DNA from: Hydractinia symbiolongicarpus
Lineage: Eukaryota > Cnidaria > Hydrozoa > Anthoathecata > Hydractiniidae
Length of the DNA stretch: 64,000 bases
Direction: 5' to 3'
Assembly (NCBI RefSeq): GCF_029227915.1
Contig: NC_079882.1
Span: forward strand, 23,627,001-23,691,000
The notes beneath the pieces were generated by a model. That model made no database searches, was not told the DNA's origin, and was given only the letters and a program-made list of their open reading frames with translations. Of the stretch, positions 1 through 10,884 are shown one piece after another (the stretch's first letter is position 1; every line of letters starts with the position of its first letter). The position numbers and the translations under genes were made by a program.

Positions 1-1685
1 GGTTTAAAGGCAGTATTGAAACTCAAACCGGACTTAAAAGCAGAATTGATCGTATTTGGAACACCTGCTGAGGAGGGTGGTGGCGGGAAAGTGAAAATGA
101 TTGCTGATGGTTGTTTTGATGAAACTGATTTCTGCATGATGTCTCACCCTACTCCGTACGAACTACCAGATCCATATTGGTTGGCAAGAATACAATTGAC
201 GGTGGTTTTTAACGGTAACTTGTGTTGATTTGTGTGTAATGGACGTAAATATTAGTATTGCAACTAGATCTAGAATTATTTTTACTTCCGAAATAAGATG
301 GGAAATTTTACTCAAGGACTTTCTTTCACCCCGAAAAAAGGATTGACTTCGTGATGTTTTATAAAGGCCTTTCGTAAACATTTCAGAAATTCTTTCATAC
401 AAATCAATAAATTTGACTCTATAAATACACAACATTTTTGTACCCTATTTTATGAATAGGTAAAGCATCTCATGCAGCTGCTGCACCATGGGAAGGCATC
501 AATGCATTGGATGCTGCTGTTGCATGTTACAACAGCGTCAGTATGCTGCGCCAACAGACTAAGACTACTTGCCGTGTCCACTGTGTGATCACGGATGGTG
601 GGCAGAAACCCAATATAATCCCTGAAAGAGCTGCAATGAATTTTTACATTCGAGGTCTCACAGACAAAGATACTGATGAGTTGGAAGCAAAAGTGAGGAA
701 ATGTGCGGAAGGAGCCGCATTGGCGACAGGTACTTCGTATGTTGTTATAAATATCTAACCACGGGGATACGGGTAACTTTTTATTTAACTGGATATGCTT
801 ACTGGTAACAAACAAATGTTGCGACGGAAAAAAATCGAGTTTCTTGAAGTAGTAGATGTCCACAGAATCTGGATCAAAGTTTATTTGTTATTAAAATCAC
901 GGAAAGGCATCAATAAAAAAAATAACCTATATTAATGCTGATTGATTGAGTGTCTCGGAATGTTAGTTAAACCAGAAGACCCAGCATAATTTTTCTCACC
1001 TCCAGGAAATCAGTATAGTTAGGGTTGGAAAAATAACGCTAGGTTGCAAACAAATTTCCTGAGTTCAAAATTCTGACTGTTAAAATGAAAAAAGCATTAC
1101 TCCGAACTGAATTAATTTAAGGGGCGAAATTTCCGCGGGAAAAAAAATTGTTATCAGGCAGTTTAAGTGCGCGGAGTGAATTAGTCTCTAAAAAGTAGAC
1201 TACTGACGTTAGTATTCCAAAATAAAGATCGGTCTTTATTCGTTTTATAGATTATATTAAGTCAGGCTTTATACACCTTTTCATCTAGCTATTTCATTTT
1301 TTTTTAATTCACAGGATGTACAGTGAAATTAACAAATGATGACCCTAAATATTCGGCTGTGAAAACTAACCCAACACTGATCAACCTTTACGTGAAACAC
1401 GCCAAAGAGCTAGGCGTGGAATTCAATGACGATGAATACCGTACCAAGCTACTCGCTAGTACAGATATGGGGAATGTTTCTCAAATCAAGCCTTCCATTC
1501 ATCCTTTGTTCAAAATAAAATCCGAAGGCCCAAACCACACTCATCAATTTACTACCGCAGCAGGACACGAGAATAACCAACTTGCTACATTAAAATCTGC
1601 TAAAAGTATGGCAATGGCAGCGCTAGATGTAATTTGTAAACCTTCCTTGATGGAGGATATAAAGAAAGAATTCCAAGCGTCTTGA
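1..1685 (+). CDS. PM20D2: PM20D2-like peptidase M20 dipeptidase, 3' part
   Basis: Three exons are visible, 1-214, 460-729 and 1315-1685, with GT-AG introns and matching phases; they give 284 residues and a TGA stop, and the gene is open at the left edge. Motifs seen are GTPAEEGGGGK and the metal-site HP in exon 1, GKASHAAAAPWEG (dimerisation-domain start) in exon 2, and STDMGNVS...PSIHP with NHTHQF in exon 3. This is the order found in M20 peptidases of the PM20D2/aminoacylase-1-like type. Known members are cytosolic metallohydrolases that clear dipeptides with a basic C-terminal residue; that role here is inferred from family. The N-terminal catalytic half lies outside the window. A polyadenylation signal follows at 1714. 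No frame break is seen. A related amidohydrolase of the same family cannot be excluded. Confidence 0.85.
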
Positions 1686-1713
1686 TCGGACTTGTTGAAA
1701 TATTTTTTTTATA

Positions 1714-1719
1714 AATAAA
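1714..1719 (+). promoter_or_regulatory. Polyadenylation signal of the M20 gene
   Basis: AATAAA lies 29 bases after the stop codon of the M20 peptidase gene in a T/A-rich stretch, as expected for a short 3' UTR. Confidence 0.6.
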
Positions 1720-2509
1720 AATTATTTATAAATTGAAAAAAAAAGAGAATGGAATATTACAATCGTTGTTTTCTTTCCGACGGCGCACTAACTTTTCGTA
1801 AGCAGTAAATAACTAATCGGCAAAACAGGTCGGCAAAAAGGAACGGCAAGTTATCAACATCCATTAAGAACCAAATATTTAGGTAAGAAATCTAGTCGCG
1901 GATTTTTTTTCATCGTAAAGTCGAAATTCCACTTCGGTTGTAAACCAGGACGTACCAAGCGCGGTCCGAGCGTCACAATGTCCGCTGGAAACAGAAACAC
2001 GCGCACAAACTAAGATGGCAGCGATTCAAACAAATTCATTGGTGGAAGCTGTGAAATTACGTTGTTATACACTGCATCAAAATTTCACATCAATTTATTT
2101 TACAATCATTGATAATGATTATTGCTTTTAAGCATGGTCAATGATCATTAAAAGTAAAAAAGTTAAACATTTTCAACTTTTATTGTTAATGATAATTGGT
2201 TAAGAAAGGTAAAATTGGTCATTTTTTGTGTCTACCCTTTCATTTTTAAAGGGGATCACAAAGTGGAGTTTTCAGAGTGCCCGAGGGTAACGGCCACCCT
2301 GCCTGTTTTTCTGAAACTGTCGTACGTCAATAATAAAAAATACGACGTAAATGTATGTCGCAATGTCCTACAGCGGTTTCTCATGGAACGGATGAAATAA
2401 TTGTCTTGCCCACAACCACACTTTTATGTATCTGACACTTTATGAAAGACGTCATTTCATAATATTGACAGTTGACTGTAGTCTGTAAAGCGAACATGCC
2501 AAAGAAAAC
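1720..2509. other. Intergenic, no gene recognised
   Basis: AT-rich non-coding sequence. The open stretch near 2215-2400 has no recognisable domain. The motif with a ggggatcac core near 2251 resembles, inverted, the gatcagcccc near 2892, so 2,240-2,900 may be a decayed inverted-repeat element, but only the ends support this. Confidence 0.4.
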
Positions 2510-2767
2510 TTTCGCTGGAAACCTGAATTTATTGACGATTTATTGTCTTGCCTCCTGGAATTCAGGACAAATATGATTTTTATGTGTCAAGATTATATTC
2601 AGAAATTCGTTTAACAATGGACAAACTGTATAGCAATGATGATGAACCTTTTAGCCCAGTAGGATTTTCTGTTATGCCAACAGATTAATTAAATGAGGAT
2701 GAAAGGAATAAATTTAGTGCGAGGATAAAGGAGGAAAAGGCGCCATCTTTGTTACCGCGCAAAACAT
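2510..2767 (+). pseudogene. Relic of a MADF/Myb-like transposon protein
   Basis: Reading + with one frameshift near 2570 and a stop near 2687 gives FRWKPEFIDDLLSCL, then YSEIRLTMDKLY and FSPVGF. The spacing of W, DLL, LY..IR and the F-PV motif resembles MADF/Myb-like DNA-binding regions that accompany Harbinger-type transposases and are common in cnidarian genomes. The family is recalled, not searched. The flanking GC-rich inverted motifs around 2790-2900 would suit a transposon end. No intact frame remains. Confidence 0.35.
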
Positions 2768-3479
2768 AAACAAAGTCACGTGACTCAATTTCAGCTTGCT
2801 CAGCCGGCTGAGTTTTCCTCATGTGATGGCACGAAATTATCAGCCCGCCTAACCGAGCCAGGCCATTTAACTGGGCTGGCTCGCCTCGTGTGATCAGCCC
2901 CTAAAGTCAATAATTCGCACGCACTTTAATTGTGCGCACTAAAAGTAGAAGATCTATTTGGGCAGTTTCGAATTTGCTCTTGGTAGAACACCTGCTGAGA
3001 GAAGACAAAGTTTTTTGTTTTTAAATAAGTCTTCATTGGCGACCGAAGTACTTAATGATAATTTTGATTTAATTTCGCTTGTTTGTTTACATCTAGTATC
3101 CGCCATTTTTAAAAAATTACACGCATTTTTTTTTTCAACCCGGCAGCAGTGTAGGTCTTGATCTGGGTTGACTTTTCCCATATAATATGTAATTTTTTCA
3201 AACGGGTTGACCCGCCAAGCCGTTTCGTCTGTTGGCAGTAACAGTCGAAACTATTTGATCTTATTGTTGATCATAACGGGTCATCAAATTCGATTCTGAT
3301 ACCTGAAATAACTCAAATACTTGACGCTTTGTCAGCCCTCCAAGAGTTACATCTACAATGTACTTTTAACTTTTTGTAATTTCCAATTGAGTTTTACTTT
3401 ACAGCTTTTAATATCCGTGGACAAAATTTAAATTTCCGCCTGCGGGCTTTTTAAGCAATTCATAATCCCAATGAATTTT

Positions 3480-3690
3480 TCGAACAAAGTGTGTTCACTG
3501 GATTCTCGGATAATTCTCAATTTCATCAGCGATTCTAAGTTTCTTCGGTGATTCTGAGTTTGTACGTAGTTTGTCCGATGATACTTAGCTTGTTCGTAGT
3601 TTGCCCGGTGGTTCTTAGTTTGTCCGGTGATTTTTACAGTTATACGATGGTTCTTAGTTTATCCAGTGATTCTCAATTTGAGTAAATAAT
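3480..3690. repeat. Degenerate ~25-35 bp tandem repeat
   Basis: Several diverged copies of a unit like gattcttagtttgtccggtg follow one another between about 3500 and 3690. No coding potential is seen. The rest of 2,768-3,924 is AT-rich intergenic sequence without a recognised gene. Confidence 0.5.
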
Positions 3691-3924
3691 TTCTAAAAAT
3701 TTGCACTTGCTTAAATCTGGGGATGAGGGAAAATCATATATATATCAAGATGCCTCCTGGTTACTAAGTATCAAATACCTCTATTTTACAATACATATTA
3801 TGACTATGTGCAATATTATATTACGTGACTACATTTGTTAAAATAACCAACCAAACAAACAAATTTAAAAGAGGGCAGTCACAATGTGATTGATTCTGCT
3901 TCAAAATAGTCCCAATGTTTTACC

Positions 3925-4884
3925 TTAGAAAGGAAACTTTACTTTGGTCAAATCTTCGCTTACTTCCCACAATTTTTTCGCGATACCCTCATCGTAACTT
4001 TCTTTGTTAGATTCTTGCTCGTGACAATCCTGAAAATAATTTCCAGATCTCTTTTCCAAACCTTCCTCAACAGCACAGTAGATACTTGTTTGTGCACCGT
4101 ATTCGGGAGTTTTTAAAAACATATACTTGCCAGCAAGAGTTACGAATACTTTTATTAACCCTATATGTCGTGACAGTTCGGTATCAACGCCACCAGGATG
4201 AACAGCGTAGGCTGTAACCCCTGTGTCAACAAGCTTTCGATGGATCTCTTTTGTAAACAAAATATTCGCGAGTTTGCTCTGATAATATGCGCCGTACGAA
4301 CTGTATGACTTTTGGGAGTTGATATCGTCAAAATTCATCGTTCCCATTAAATGACCCATTGAAGACAAATTAACGATTCGACTTGGCGCGGACTCTTTTA
4401 GTCTTTCAAGTAACAAATTGGTCAAGGCAAAATGACCAAAATGATTTACCCCAATTTGCATTTCGAATCCATCTTTAGTTTTCATATACGGACACCACAT
4501 GACACCAGCATTGTTGATAAGAATATGCAGTGCTGCATATTCTTTCAAGAACGATTCGGCAAATTCTTTAATCGACACCAAAGAAGCTAAGTCTAACAGT
4601 TTCAAAACAATCTTGGAGCTTCCAGAGCGTTCTTTGATTTCATCCAATGCTGCTTCTCCCCTTTTTTGATCACGGCATGCTAAAACAACAATGGCTCCAC
4701 GTTTCGCCAGATCAATTGCCGTTTCTTTACCAATTCCAGTATTAGCTCCAGTAATGATAACCGTTTTGCCATCAAGTCGAGCTTTGCTTTGGCATTTTGG
4801 ACCAAGAAAGTATTTACGAAGTGCATACAAAATCAGACACAGGGCAGCAATTCCAACATACGTCCAAATGCAGCAGGTATCCAT
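3925..4884 (-). CDS. Retinol dehydrogenase 11-14-like short-chain dehydrogenase
   Basis: An uninterrupted 319-residue frame without introns. Residues 8-22 form a hydrophobic N-terminal segment followed by RK, the membrane anchor usual in RDH11-14 proteins. The NAD(P)-binding TGANTGIG is at 45-52, NNAG at 124-127, the catalytic Ser at 174/175 (LSSMGH), and the YxxxK pair is Y200 and K204; PGG follows the catalytic helix. All SDR active-site residues are present and length equals the family norm. Known relatives are ER or mitochondrial enzymes reducing retinaldehyde and other lipid aldehydes with NADPH; the substrate here is not shown by sequence. Lack of introns beside intron-rich neighbours could mean a retrocopy that stayed functional or a naturally single-exon gene. 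The start is the first ATG and directly precedes the anchor. Confidence 0.88.
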   Translation of the reverse strand: MDTCCIWTYVGIAALCLILYALRKYFLGPKCQSKARLDGKTVIITGANTGIGKETAIDLAKRGAIVVLACRDQKRGEAALDEIKERSGSSKIVLKLLDLASLVSIKEFAESFLKEYAALHILINNAGVMWCPYMKTKDGFEMQIGVNHFGHFALTNLLLERLKESAPSRIVNLSSMGHLMGTMNFDDINSQKSYSSYGAYYQSKLANILFTKEIHRKLVDTGVTAYAVHPGGVDTELSRHIGLIKVFVTLAGKYMFLKTPEYGAQTSIYCAVEEGLEKRSGNYFQDCHEQESNKESYDEGIAKKLWEVSEDLTKVKFPF

Positions 4885-5235
4885 TGTTTTTATTTCTAAA
4901 AATAAGTTTTATTAAATTTGATAATCATAATAATATAAACACTGTATTCATAGATAAAGCAGTAGCTTTACATGAGAGAGCGTTTGCTTCCTGAAAAGAT
5001 TCTACAACTTCGAAACTTCTGTAGCTGAAGGGGCTATATCAGAAAACATAATAGGTATTGTAACCAATTGTGGAAGAGCTTATTAAGGAGAGATGGTTGG
5101 GGGTAAAGGGTATAAGGTTAAAATATTATAAAATATGGTATATTTAAATTTGAATCGATGGAAAATATGACTCGTGCAGAAATAGATAAAAGAAAAATAT
5201 AAAAAAGACATAAGCGAGTCGACAAATCAATTTAT
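4885..5235. other. Upstream region of the SDR gene, no feature recognised
   Basis: AT-rich non-coding stretch upstream of the minus-strand SDR gene. It probably holds the promoter, but no clear TATA or initiator could be singled out. Confidence 0.4.
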
Positions 5236-5280
5236 TTTACGAAAGCTTTCGGTCGTAACTTCGGCCATCTTCAGTCAAAA
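5236..5280 (-). ncRNA. Hammerhead-ribozyme-like end of a Penelope-like element
   Basis: On the minus strand the sequence runs CTGAAGATGGCCGAAG, then CGACCGAAAGCTTTCG. This is the conserved terminal signature of Penelope-like elements, which in many animals folds as a minimal hammerhead ribozyme (CUGAUGA, stem II, GAAA). Here CTGAAGA replaces CTGATGA, so catalysis is doubtful. It is probably a truncated solo end. Confidence 0.45.
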
Positions 5281-5634
5281 TACAAAGTTGGTAACATATA
5301 ACACGTAATTTATAGAAAATGTAACATAAAATAACTTTCTAATATGGACAAGTCATTATCACAATTTAGCATACGCACGAATGCTGTATTCCTAGAAGAT
5401 TGATAAATGAAACTTATCAAATGGAGCTTATGATATATCCCTATTGAAAGCTCGTTTATCTCTATAGATCATGAGACTCTCTTAATTTCTAAAGGAAAAT
5501 TGTTTTATGTCGATGTTATGACAATGAAGTCGTTAAACGACGCCATAACACAAGATAATAGATGATCTTGAATTGTGTAGACTTTGATATTTAAAAATAC
5601 AATTCATTAGTTGTATATGTGTTTATTTAACTTT

Positions 5635-6540
5635 GTTTTAAACAGCATAAACTGTCAATATTTCTAACATAGTCTGGAATATCATTCCAGATTTTAGCTC
5701 CAAAATGCGCATCTGAGACTTGTTTCTTGAGATTGGTTTGTGTATTTCGTGTTATTACTGACAGAGTGTTGTGAATATGCATGCTTTTCAGAAGATGTAT
5801 TTTATAACATAAGTAAGCTGGAGATAGATTATAAATGGCTTTGAAAATAATAACTAGGATATTGAACTGAAGCAGTTTATGAAGTGCCTTGTTGTTATTG
5901 TTGATCGCAATAAGGTTGTCTGAATGTGAAGTTTATCTACCTGATTTAGTAATGATTGACATGCATTACTCCAGCTAGAGAAACAGTATTTAATGTAAGG
6001 TTTTACCAAAGAGTCAACTAAGAGTTTCTTAGTAACAGAAGTCAGTGAGTTAACATTGTATCAGAATTTATTTAACTTGTTGTATGCTTTTCCTTCAATA
6101 GTGGAGAAGTGTTTTTCCAGAATACCTATTCATTCAATGTGACACCTTTTTAATTAATTTTGGTGCCTTTCACTTTAATTAGTTTATTCTTATTGCCAAA
6201 AAATATTGTCTCGGTATTCTATGACATTTTACTCAATTCCAACCGTTCACCAATTTCATGGAACTGTTTTTTTACATGATATTACTATTATAGAATTATC
6301 TCCATAAAGATAAAAATAACAATTCATGACTGATTTTATGTCATTAATGTACAATAAGAATAGAAGAGGTCCCCACATAGATCCCTTTGAAACACCATAG
6401 GCTTCTTCACTACACATTGTAGACCTTGTTTCGTGTCTGTGTGTTAGATCTAAAACCAAATTTTGATTTTGGTGTAGCATGTTATTTTCCTTAAGAAAGT
6501 CAAACACTTGTTCATTGACCACTTTTTTTAAAGTCTTCAA
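5635..6540 (-). pseudogene. Relic of a non-LTR (LINE) reverse transcriptase
   Basis: On the minus strand an open stretch, 6540-6256, carries GPLLFLLYINDI and LYGDNS at the places of RT motifs B' to C (usual LYADD). Further downstream in the same direction, GAKIWNDIP and NIDSLC near 5640-5720 match the C-terminal end of LINE ORF2 proteins of the jockey/CR1-like groups. Between them many stops and shifts occur. The Asp pair is changed to GD and the 5' part is missing, so this is an old 5'-truncated copy. Confidence 0.65.
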
Positions 6541-6639
6541 TGGCCGTTATTTTCCAGGTGGGTGATTTTGTTAAAAACACGTTAGAAATTGTATGAGAAG
6601 AGTTAGGTATTGAATAATATAAATATTATCATGTCATTA

Positions 6640-7700
6640 AAAAGCGAGTTTATTCAAGGCTACGTTTCGACAGCTGTAGCTGTCACTGAAAGGGAAAATT
6701 AGCCTGACTCTACAAAACACAAAAGTACCAAAAACAGGAACGCATCACACTGTCTAAATTAAGAAAGGATAAAGATATTATGATCTTGCCAGCCAATAAA
6801 GGTCAAACGACGGTCATTTTAGACAAAAAGAATGACCTTGGTAAATGTTATAAGCACATTAACAATGGTCCATACGCACGCCTCAACGACATCCAACAAA
6901 AACTATCAAGCGTGACACAAGGAATATCTTGATCTGTTAAATAAAGATGATAGCATTGATGATAGATTATAATTTAAACTTAGAACTTCAGACACTCCAC
7001 CGCCCCGATTTTATGTTCTTCCTAAAATACATAAACCAGAAATTCCTATATGCCCAAACGTGTTGTGTACAGGATCGCCTTTGTATAATTTATCGAAATA
7101 TCTAGCTTCCATTCTTAGCAATTATATACACAAAAAGTGATTGGAATTTATCAGAAACATACGGATCGAGGACGACGAGTGTATATGATATCATTTGAAG
7201 TTACTTCACTGGACACAAATGTACCGATAAAGGACAATTATATATCATCAGGGAATTACTGCTATGCAGGCTCATGAGACTTCAGCCTGAGCAACTGCAT
7301 TATTGGACAGAGCAGTCAATGTAGTCAGTGGAGAGAATGACTGAAAGAAAGAGTTATCTCATATAAACAACGACTTACTTGCAAATGGGTATTCGAGTCA
7401 AACCATTAAAAAGAGGACAGGGAGGATGCAGAAAATACATTGTGTGCAATGGCACAAAAGAGCCGTACGCAACGCAGATACAGACAAAAATGAGAATGCG
7501 GACCAAAAGCTGGAAGAATGATCATGTTATTGACTAGGACAATAAAAAGATTATAGGGCAACAGTTTGGTTGGACGGCAAGAAAAGTGAAAGAAACCATA
7601 AATAGTATACACAGAAATACTCACATCAATAGCATTTCCTATCAACTTCCAGAAATATGGTTACCCACACTTAAAAGATGCCTCCTTTGATATGGACTGG
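6640..7700 (+). pseudogene. Relic of a Penelope-like retroelement
   Basis: Broken + frames show LRKDKDIMILPANKG and VILDKKNDL near 6755-6840, then RFYVLPKIHKPEIP near 7005-7050 and NLSKYLASIL, which are the N-terminal and finger motifs of Penelope-type reverse transcriptase. A further part near 7515-7670 (KKIIGQQFGWTARKVKETI) matches the C-terminal endonuclease tail. The palm with its catalytic Asp residues is missing between about 7240 and 7340, so there is an internal deletion. The terminal ribozyme-like signature sits at 6661-6690 on the opposite strand. Confidence 0.7.
6661..6692 (-). ncRNA. Hammerhead-like motif at Penelope element end
   Basis: Minus strand reads CAGTGACAGCTACAGCTG followed by TCGAAACG: a short stem CAGC/GCTG with a loop between a damaged CTGATGA box and an intact GAAAC box. 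This is the layout of hammerhead motifs in Penelope-like elements. The first box is mutated. Confidence 0.4.
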
Positions 7701-8571
7701 TAACAGCTTACTGCCTGTATTACTTTGCCTGTCCTGCCTGATGTGGGTAAGAGGTTTGGAGATTATAAACAATACACATCACCATGAAAGTAAGCTGCAT
7801 GGTTTTAGCTAACCAAAAGTTAGAAATGTGACAGATAATTATTCTTGGGTGCTTAATAGGGGAGGGGGGAGCTTTATAATTTTCAGATTTTTTTCACACC
7901 AACCAACACCTTATCTCCCCCACCTCTCCTCCATGGTCAAAATTTTTTTTGAATTATTTTTTGTTTTACATTCTGTGTGTTTGCTGGTATTTACTTACCA
8001 TCGTTGACACAAGCTAGCACTTAAGTTGATTGTTACGCATTGCATTCCTACTTACTTTATATCACATATTGTATCACGCATGTATCTCTTCTCCCAGTAA
8101 AAATTCTAACACACCTGTTTAATAACCCCCCCCCCCCCCCCCCCTGCTTATTGGCTCTTAAAAAAAATTCTGACCAACCAGCTATATTAAGACCCCCCTT
8201 GTTTTAAGCATTGAGAGTAGCTTATTTGCCCACATAAAAACTCAGTCAGCTTGTCATAAAAATATTTATAAGAATAGACGCAAACATTGACTAATAACAT
8301 TGACTTTTGTACCCAAGTAGGGTAATGAATTTAATAACATCTGTATATACGACTACATTATAGCTAGCTATATTTGGACCAGTTCTGCAGGAAAAGACAA
8401 AAACCTCACATTTACCAAATTAATTATCAAGATAAATTTGCTTTATATTATACAAAACTAAAAATGGTATATTTTTGTAACATAGTTCTTAAACGAGCCC
8501 CCTAAAGTTGATGTGAAACTTTAGCTGGTCTTTTTTATCCAGTCCACAAAGTAAATCGACCGCCATTTCTG
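7701..8571. other. Intergenic, no gene recognised
   Basis: AT-rich sequence with a C homopolymer of about 17-18 bases near 8128-8145, a simple repeat prone to assembly error. No gene, RNA or element end seen. Confidence 0.5.
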
Positions 8572-9626
8572 GTGAGTCGTCCACGTATTACTTCCTGAAT
8601 ATAAAGGAGATATAGTATTCAACATGTGTTAGACCTATGTACGTTCCCAAGCCTTGTGGAGATAATGATGTGCTATTCTCCATAAAGCACAAGTGTAGTA
8701 GCCTGTAGTAGAGCGTAGTAGAATGTATTTCTCTGTAGTAAAGCGTATTTCTCTGTAGTAGAGTGTAGTAGCCTGTAGTAGCTTGTAGTAGAGTGTAGTA
8801 GCGTGTAGTAGAGCGTAGTAGAATGTATTTCTCTGTAGTAAAGCGTATTTCTCTGTAGTAGAGCGTATTTCTCTGTAGTAGAGTGTAGTAGCCTGTAGTA
8901 GCTTGTAGTAGAGTGTAGTAGCGTGTAGTAGAGCGTAGTAGAATGTATTTCTCTGTAGTAAAGCGTATTTCTCTGTAGTAGAGCGTAGTAGCGTGTAGTA
9001 GAGCGTAGTAGCGTGTAGTAGAGCGTAGTAGAATGTATTTCTCTGTAGTAAAGCGTATTTCTCTGTAGTAGAGTGTAGTAGCCTGTAGTAGCTTGTAGTA
9101 GAGTGTAGTAGCGTGTAGTAGAGCGTAGTAGAATGTATTTCTCTGTAGTAAAGCGTATTTCTCTGTAGTAGAGTGTAGTAGCGTGTAGTAGAGCGTAGTA
9201 GCGTGTAGAAGAGCGTAGTAGAATGTATTTCTCTGTAGTAAAGCGTATTTCTTTGTAGTAGAGCGTACTAGCTTGTAGTAGAGTGTGGTAGCTTGTAGTA
9301 GAGTGTAGTAGCCTGTAGTAGAGCGTTGTAGAATGTATTTCTCTGTAGTAAAGCGTATTTCTCTGTAGTAGAGTGTAGTAGCCTGTAGTAGAGCGTAGTA
9401 GCTTGTAGTAGAGTGTAGTTTCTTGTAGTAGAATGTAGTAGCCTGTAGTAGAGCGTAGTAGAATGTATTTCTCTGTAGTAAAGCGTATTTTTCTGTAGTA
9501 GAGTGTTGTGCTTTATGGAGAATAGCACATCACTATCTCCACAAGGCTTGGGAACGTACATAGGTCTAACACATGTTGAATACTATATCCCCTTTATATT
9601 CAGGAAGTAATACGTGGACGACTTAC
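8572..9626. mobile_element. Inverted-repeat element with 121-bp ends and periodic core
   Basis: Positions 8572-8692 and 9506-9626 are near-identical inverted repeats (outer end gtragtcgtccacg, inner end cataaagcacaa). They enclose about 810 bp of 10-bp periodic repeats and no protein frame. The size, long terminal inverted repeats and lack of coding capacity fit a non-autonomous DNA transposon (MITE or foldback type). No clear target-site duplication was identified, and the superfamily is unknown. Confidence 0.75.
8693..9505. repeat. 10-bp periodic minisatellite in strict register
   Basis: From about 8701 to 9500 the sequence is a chain of 10-mers without any shift in register: mainly gagcgtagta, gcctgtagta, gcttgtagta, gagtgtagta, gaatgtattt, ctctgtagta and aagcgtattt. 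A higher-order unit of about 120 bp (12 blocks) recurs, e.g. from 8811 to 8931. The minus-strand open frame that crosses it only reflects the repeat. Confidence 0.9.
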
Positions 9627-9883
9627 TATACTTCTTGCATTCATGTTTACATAAAACCCCCGTGCAGGGCAGAAATTGATTTTTAGCAGGGCAATAAATG
9701 GGCGTTGACTCCATACAGGCCCTGGTATCGAGGTTGACGGCCGGTATAGTCGAATGACTCATTTCCCGATCGAACAATTTTTAAAATGTGGTTTTCACCA
9801 CTAACACGCATGAGACTTTTAGTTTTGAAAAAAGGTATCTTTTTTGATCAGACGCCGAATGAAAGCAGTTTAACACTAGCTCA

Positions 9884-10710
9884 ACACAACCTTAAATGTA
9901 CCCGACATTGTCGTATTCTTGGTCCCGACGACAGGCTCAACTGCATCCGACACACGACGTTAAACATCAGAAAACACTTTATCAACGTCGTAATGTTGTT
10001 ATAACATACTAATACCAGTGTAATATCTTTGTAATATACAGTAATACACTGTAGTACTTAGTAATGAGCGGTAACACTTAGTAGTATTGATAATATACTG
10101 TAATACCGTGTAGTATTCAGTTATACACTGTAATACCTTGTAGTATTTGGTAATACACTGTAATACCTTGTAGTATTCGGTAACACACTGTGATAATTAG
10201 TAATACTAAAATCCACGGGTTCGCCTATCCTTTTTATACCGCATTGCGTGCTTCTCGCTACTTTCGCAGCTAAGCCACCATTTTGCGTGACAGACAGACA
10301 GACAGACGTATACGGGTATTATAATATAGAGACTGTCATACTTTGTAGTATTCAGTAATACCCTGTAATACTTTGTAGTATTCAGTAATACACTGTAGTA
10401 CTTATTAATATACGGTAATACTTTGTAGTATTCGGTAATACACTGTAATACCTTGTATGATATATATATTTCATTTTATTAAAAGTAAAAGCTTTTCGGC
10501 TTACGCCATCATCAGTACATAAAAATGATTATGGTGTATTACCGAATCCTACAAAGTGTTACACAGTGTATTACTGTATATTACAAAGATATTAACCAGG
10601 TATCAGAATGTATTAACAACATTACGATGTTTAACGTCGTGTGTCGGATGCACAGTTGAGCTGCTGTCGGGGCCGGGAGACGACATTGTCGGGTAAAGTT
10701 GAGGTTGTGT
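9884..10710. mobile_element. Second inverted-repeat element with 10-bp periodic core
   Basis: The left arm (about 9884-10050) and right arm (about 10540-10710) are diverged inverted repeats sharing catccgacacacgacgttaa, acccgaca.tgtcgt and tttgtaatatacagtaatac. The interior consists of 10-mers such as taatacactg, taataccttg and tagtattcgg. It is interrupted by a segment near 10202-10330 ending in cagacagacagacg, probably a small retroelement, and by a Penelope-like end at 10465-10530. No coding capacity. Confidence 0.6.
10465..10530 (-). ncRNA. Candidate hammerhead ribozyme (Penelope-like end)
   Basis: Minus strand holds CTGATGA (plus positions 10509-10515), a short stem-loop GGCGTAAGCC, then GAAA (10494-10497) and an A/T-rich helix. 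This is the best-preserved hammerhead core among the four copies in the window. Penelope-like elements are known to carry minimal hammerheads in their terminal repeats; activity is inferred only. Confidence 0.5.
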
Positions 10711-10884
10711 CAAATGGAGTCGATGCTAATAATTGTTCATATATTATTTTCGGGTATAATTATCATAAATTAGAAGCGATTATGTGACCAGCCTGTTCCA
10801 GGGCCTTTTCCCCGTTATCAACCTCATTAACGAGGCAAAATGCCCTGGGAAAGAGGTTGAAGGTTTCCATATCATTGCTTACGT

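Noticed and set aside
8700-9505. Regular repeats that could suggest a CRISPR array
   Set aside because: There are no unique spacers; the units are contiguous 10-mers in a eukaryotic transposon-like element.
9268-9561. Minus-strand 97-residue open frame rich in YYRLLHSTT
   Set aside because: It is only the translation of the 10-bp periodic array and one inverted end; no stop arises because the unit has none in that frame.
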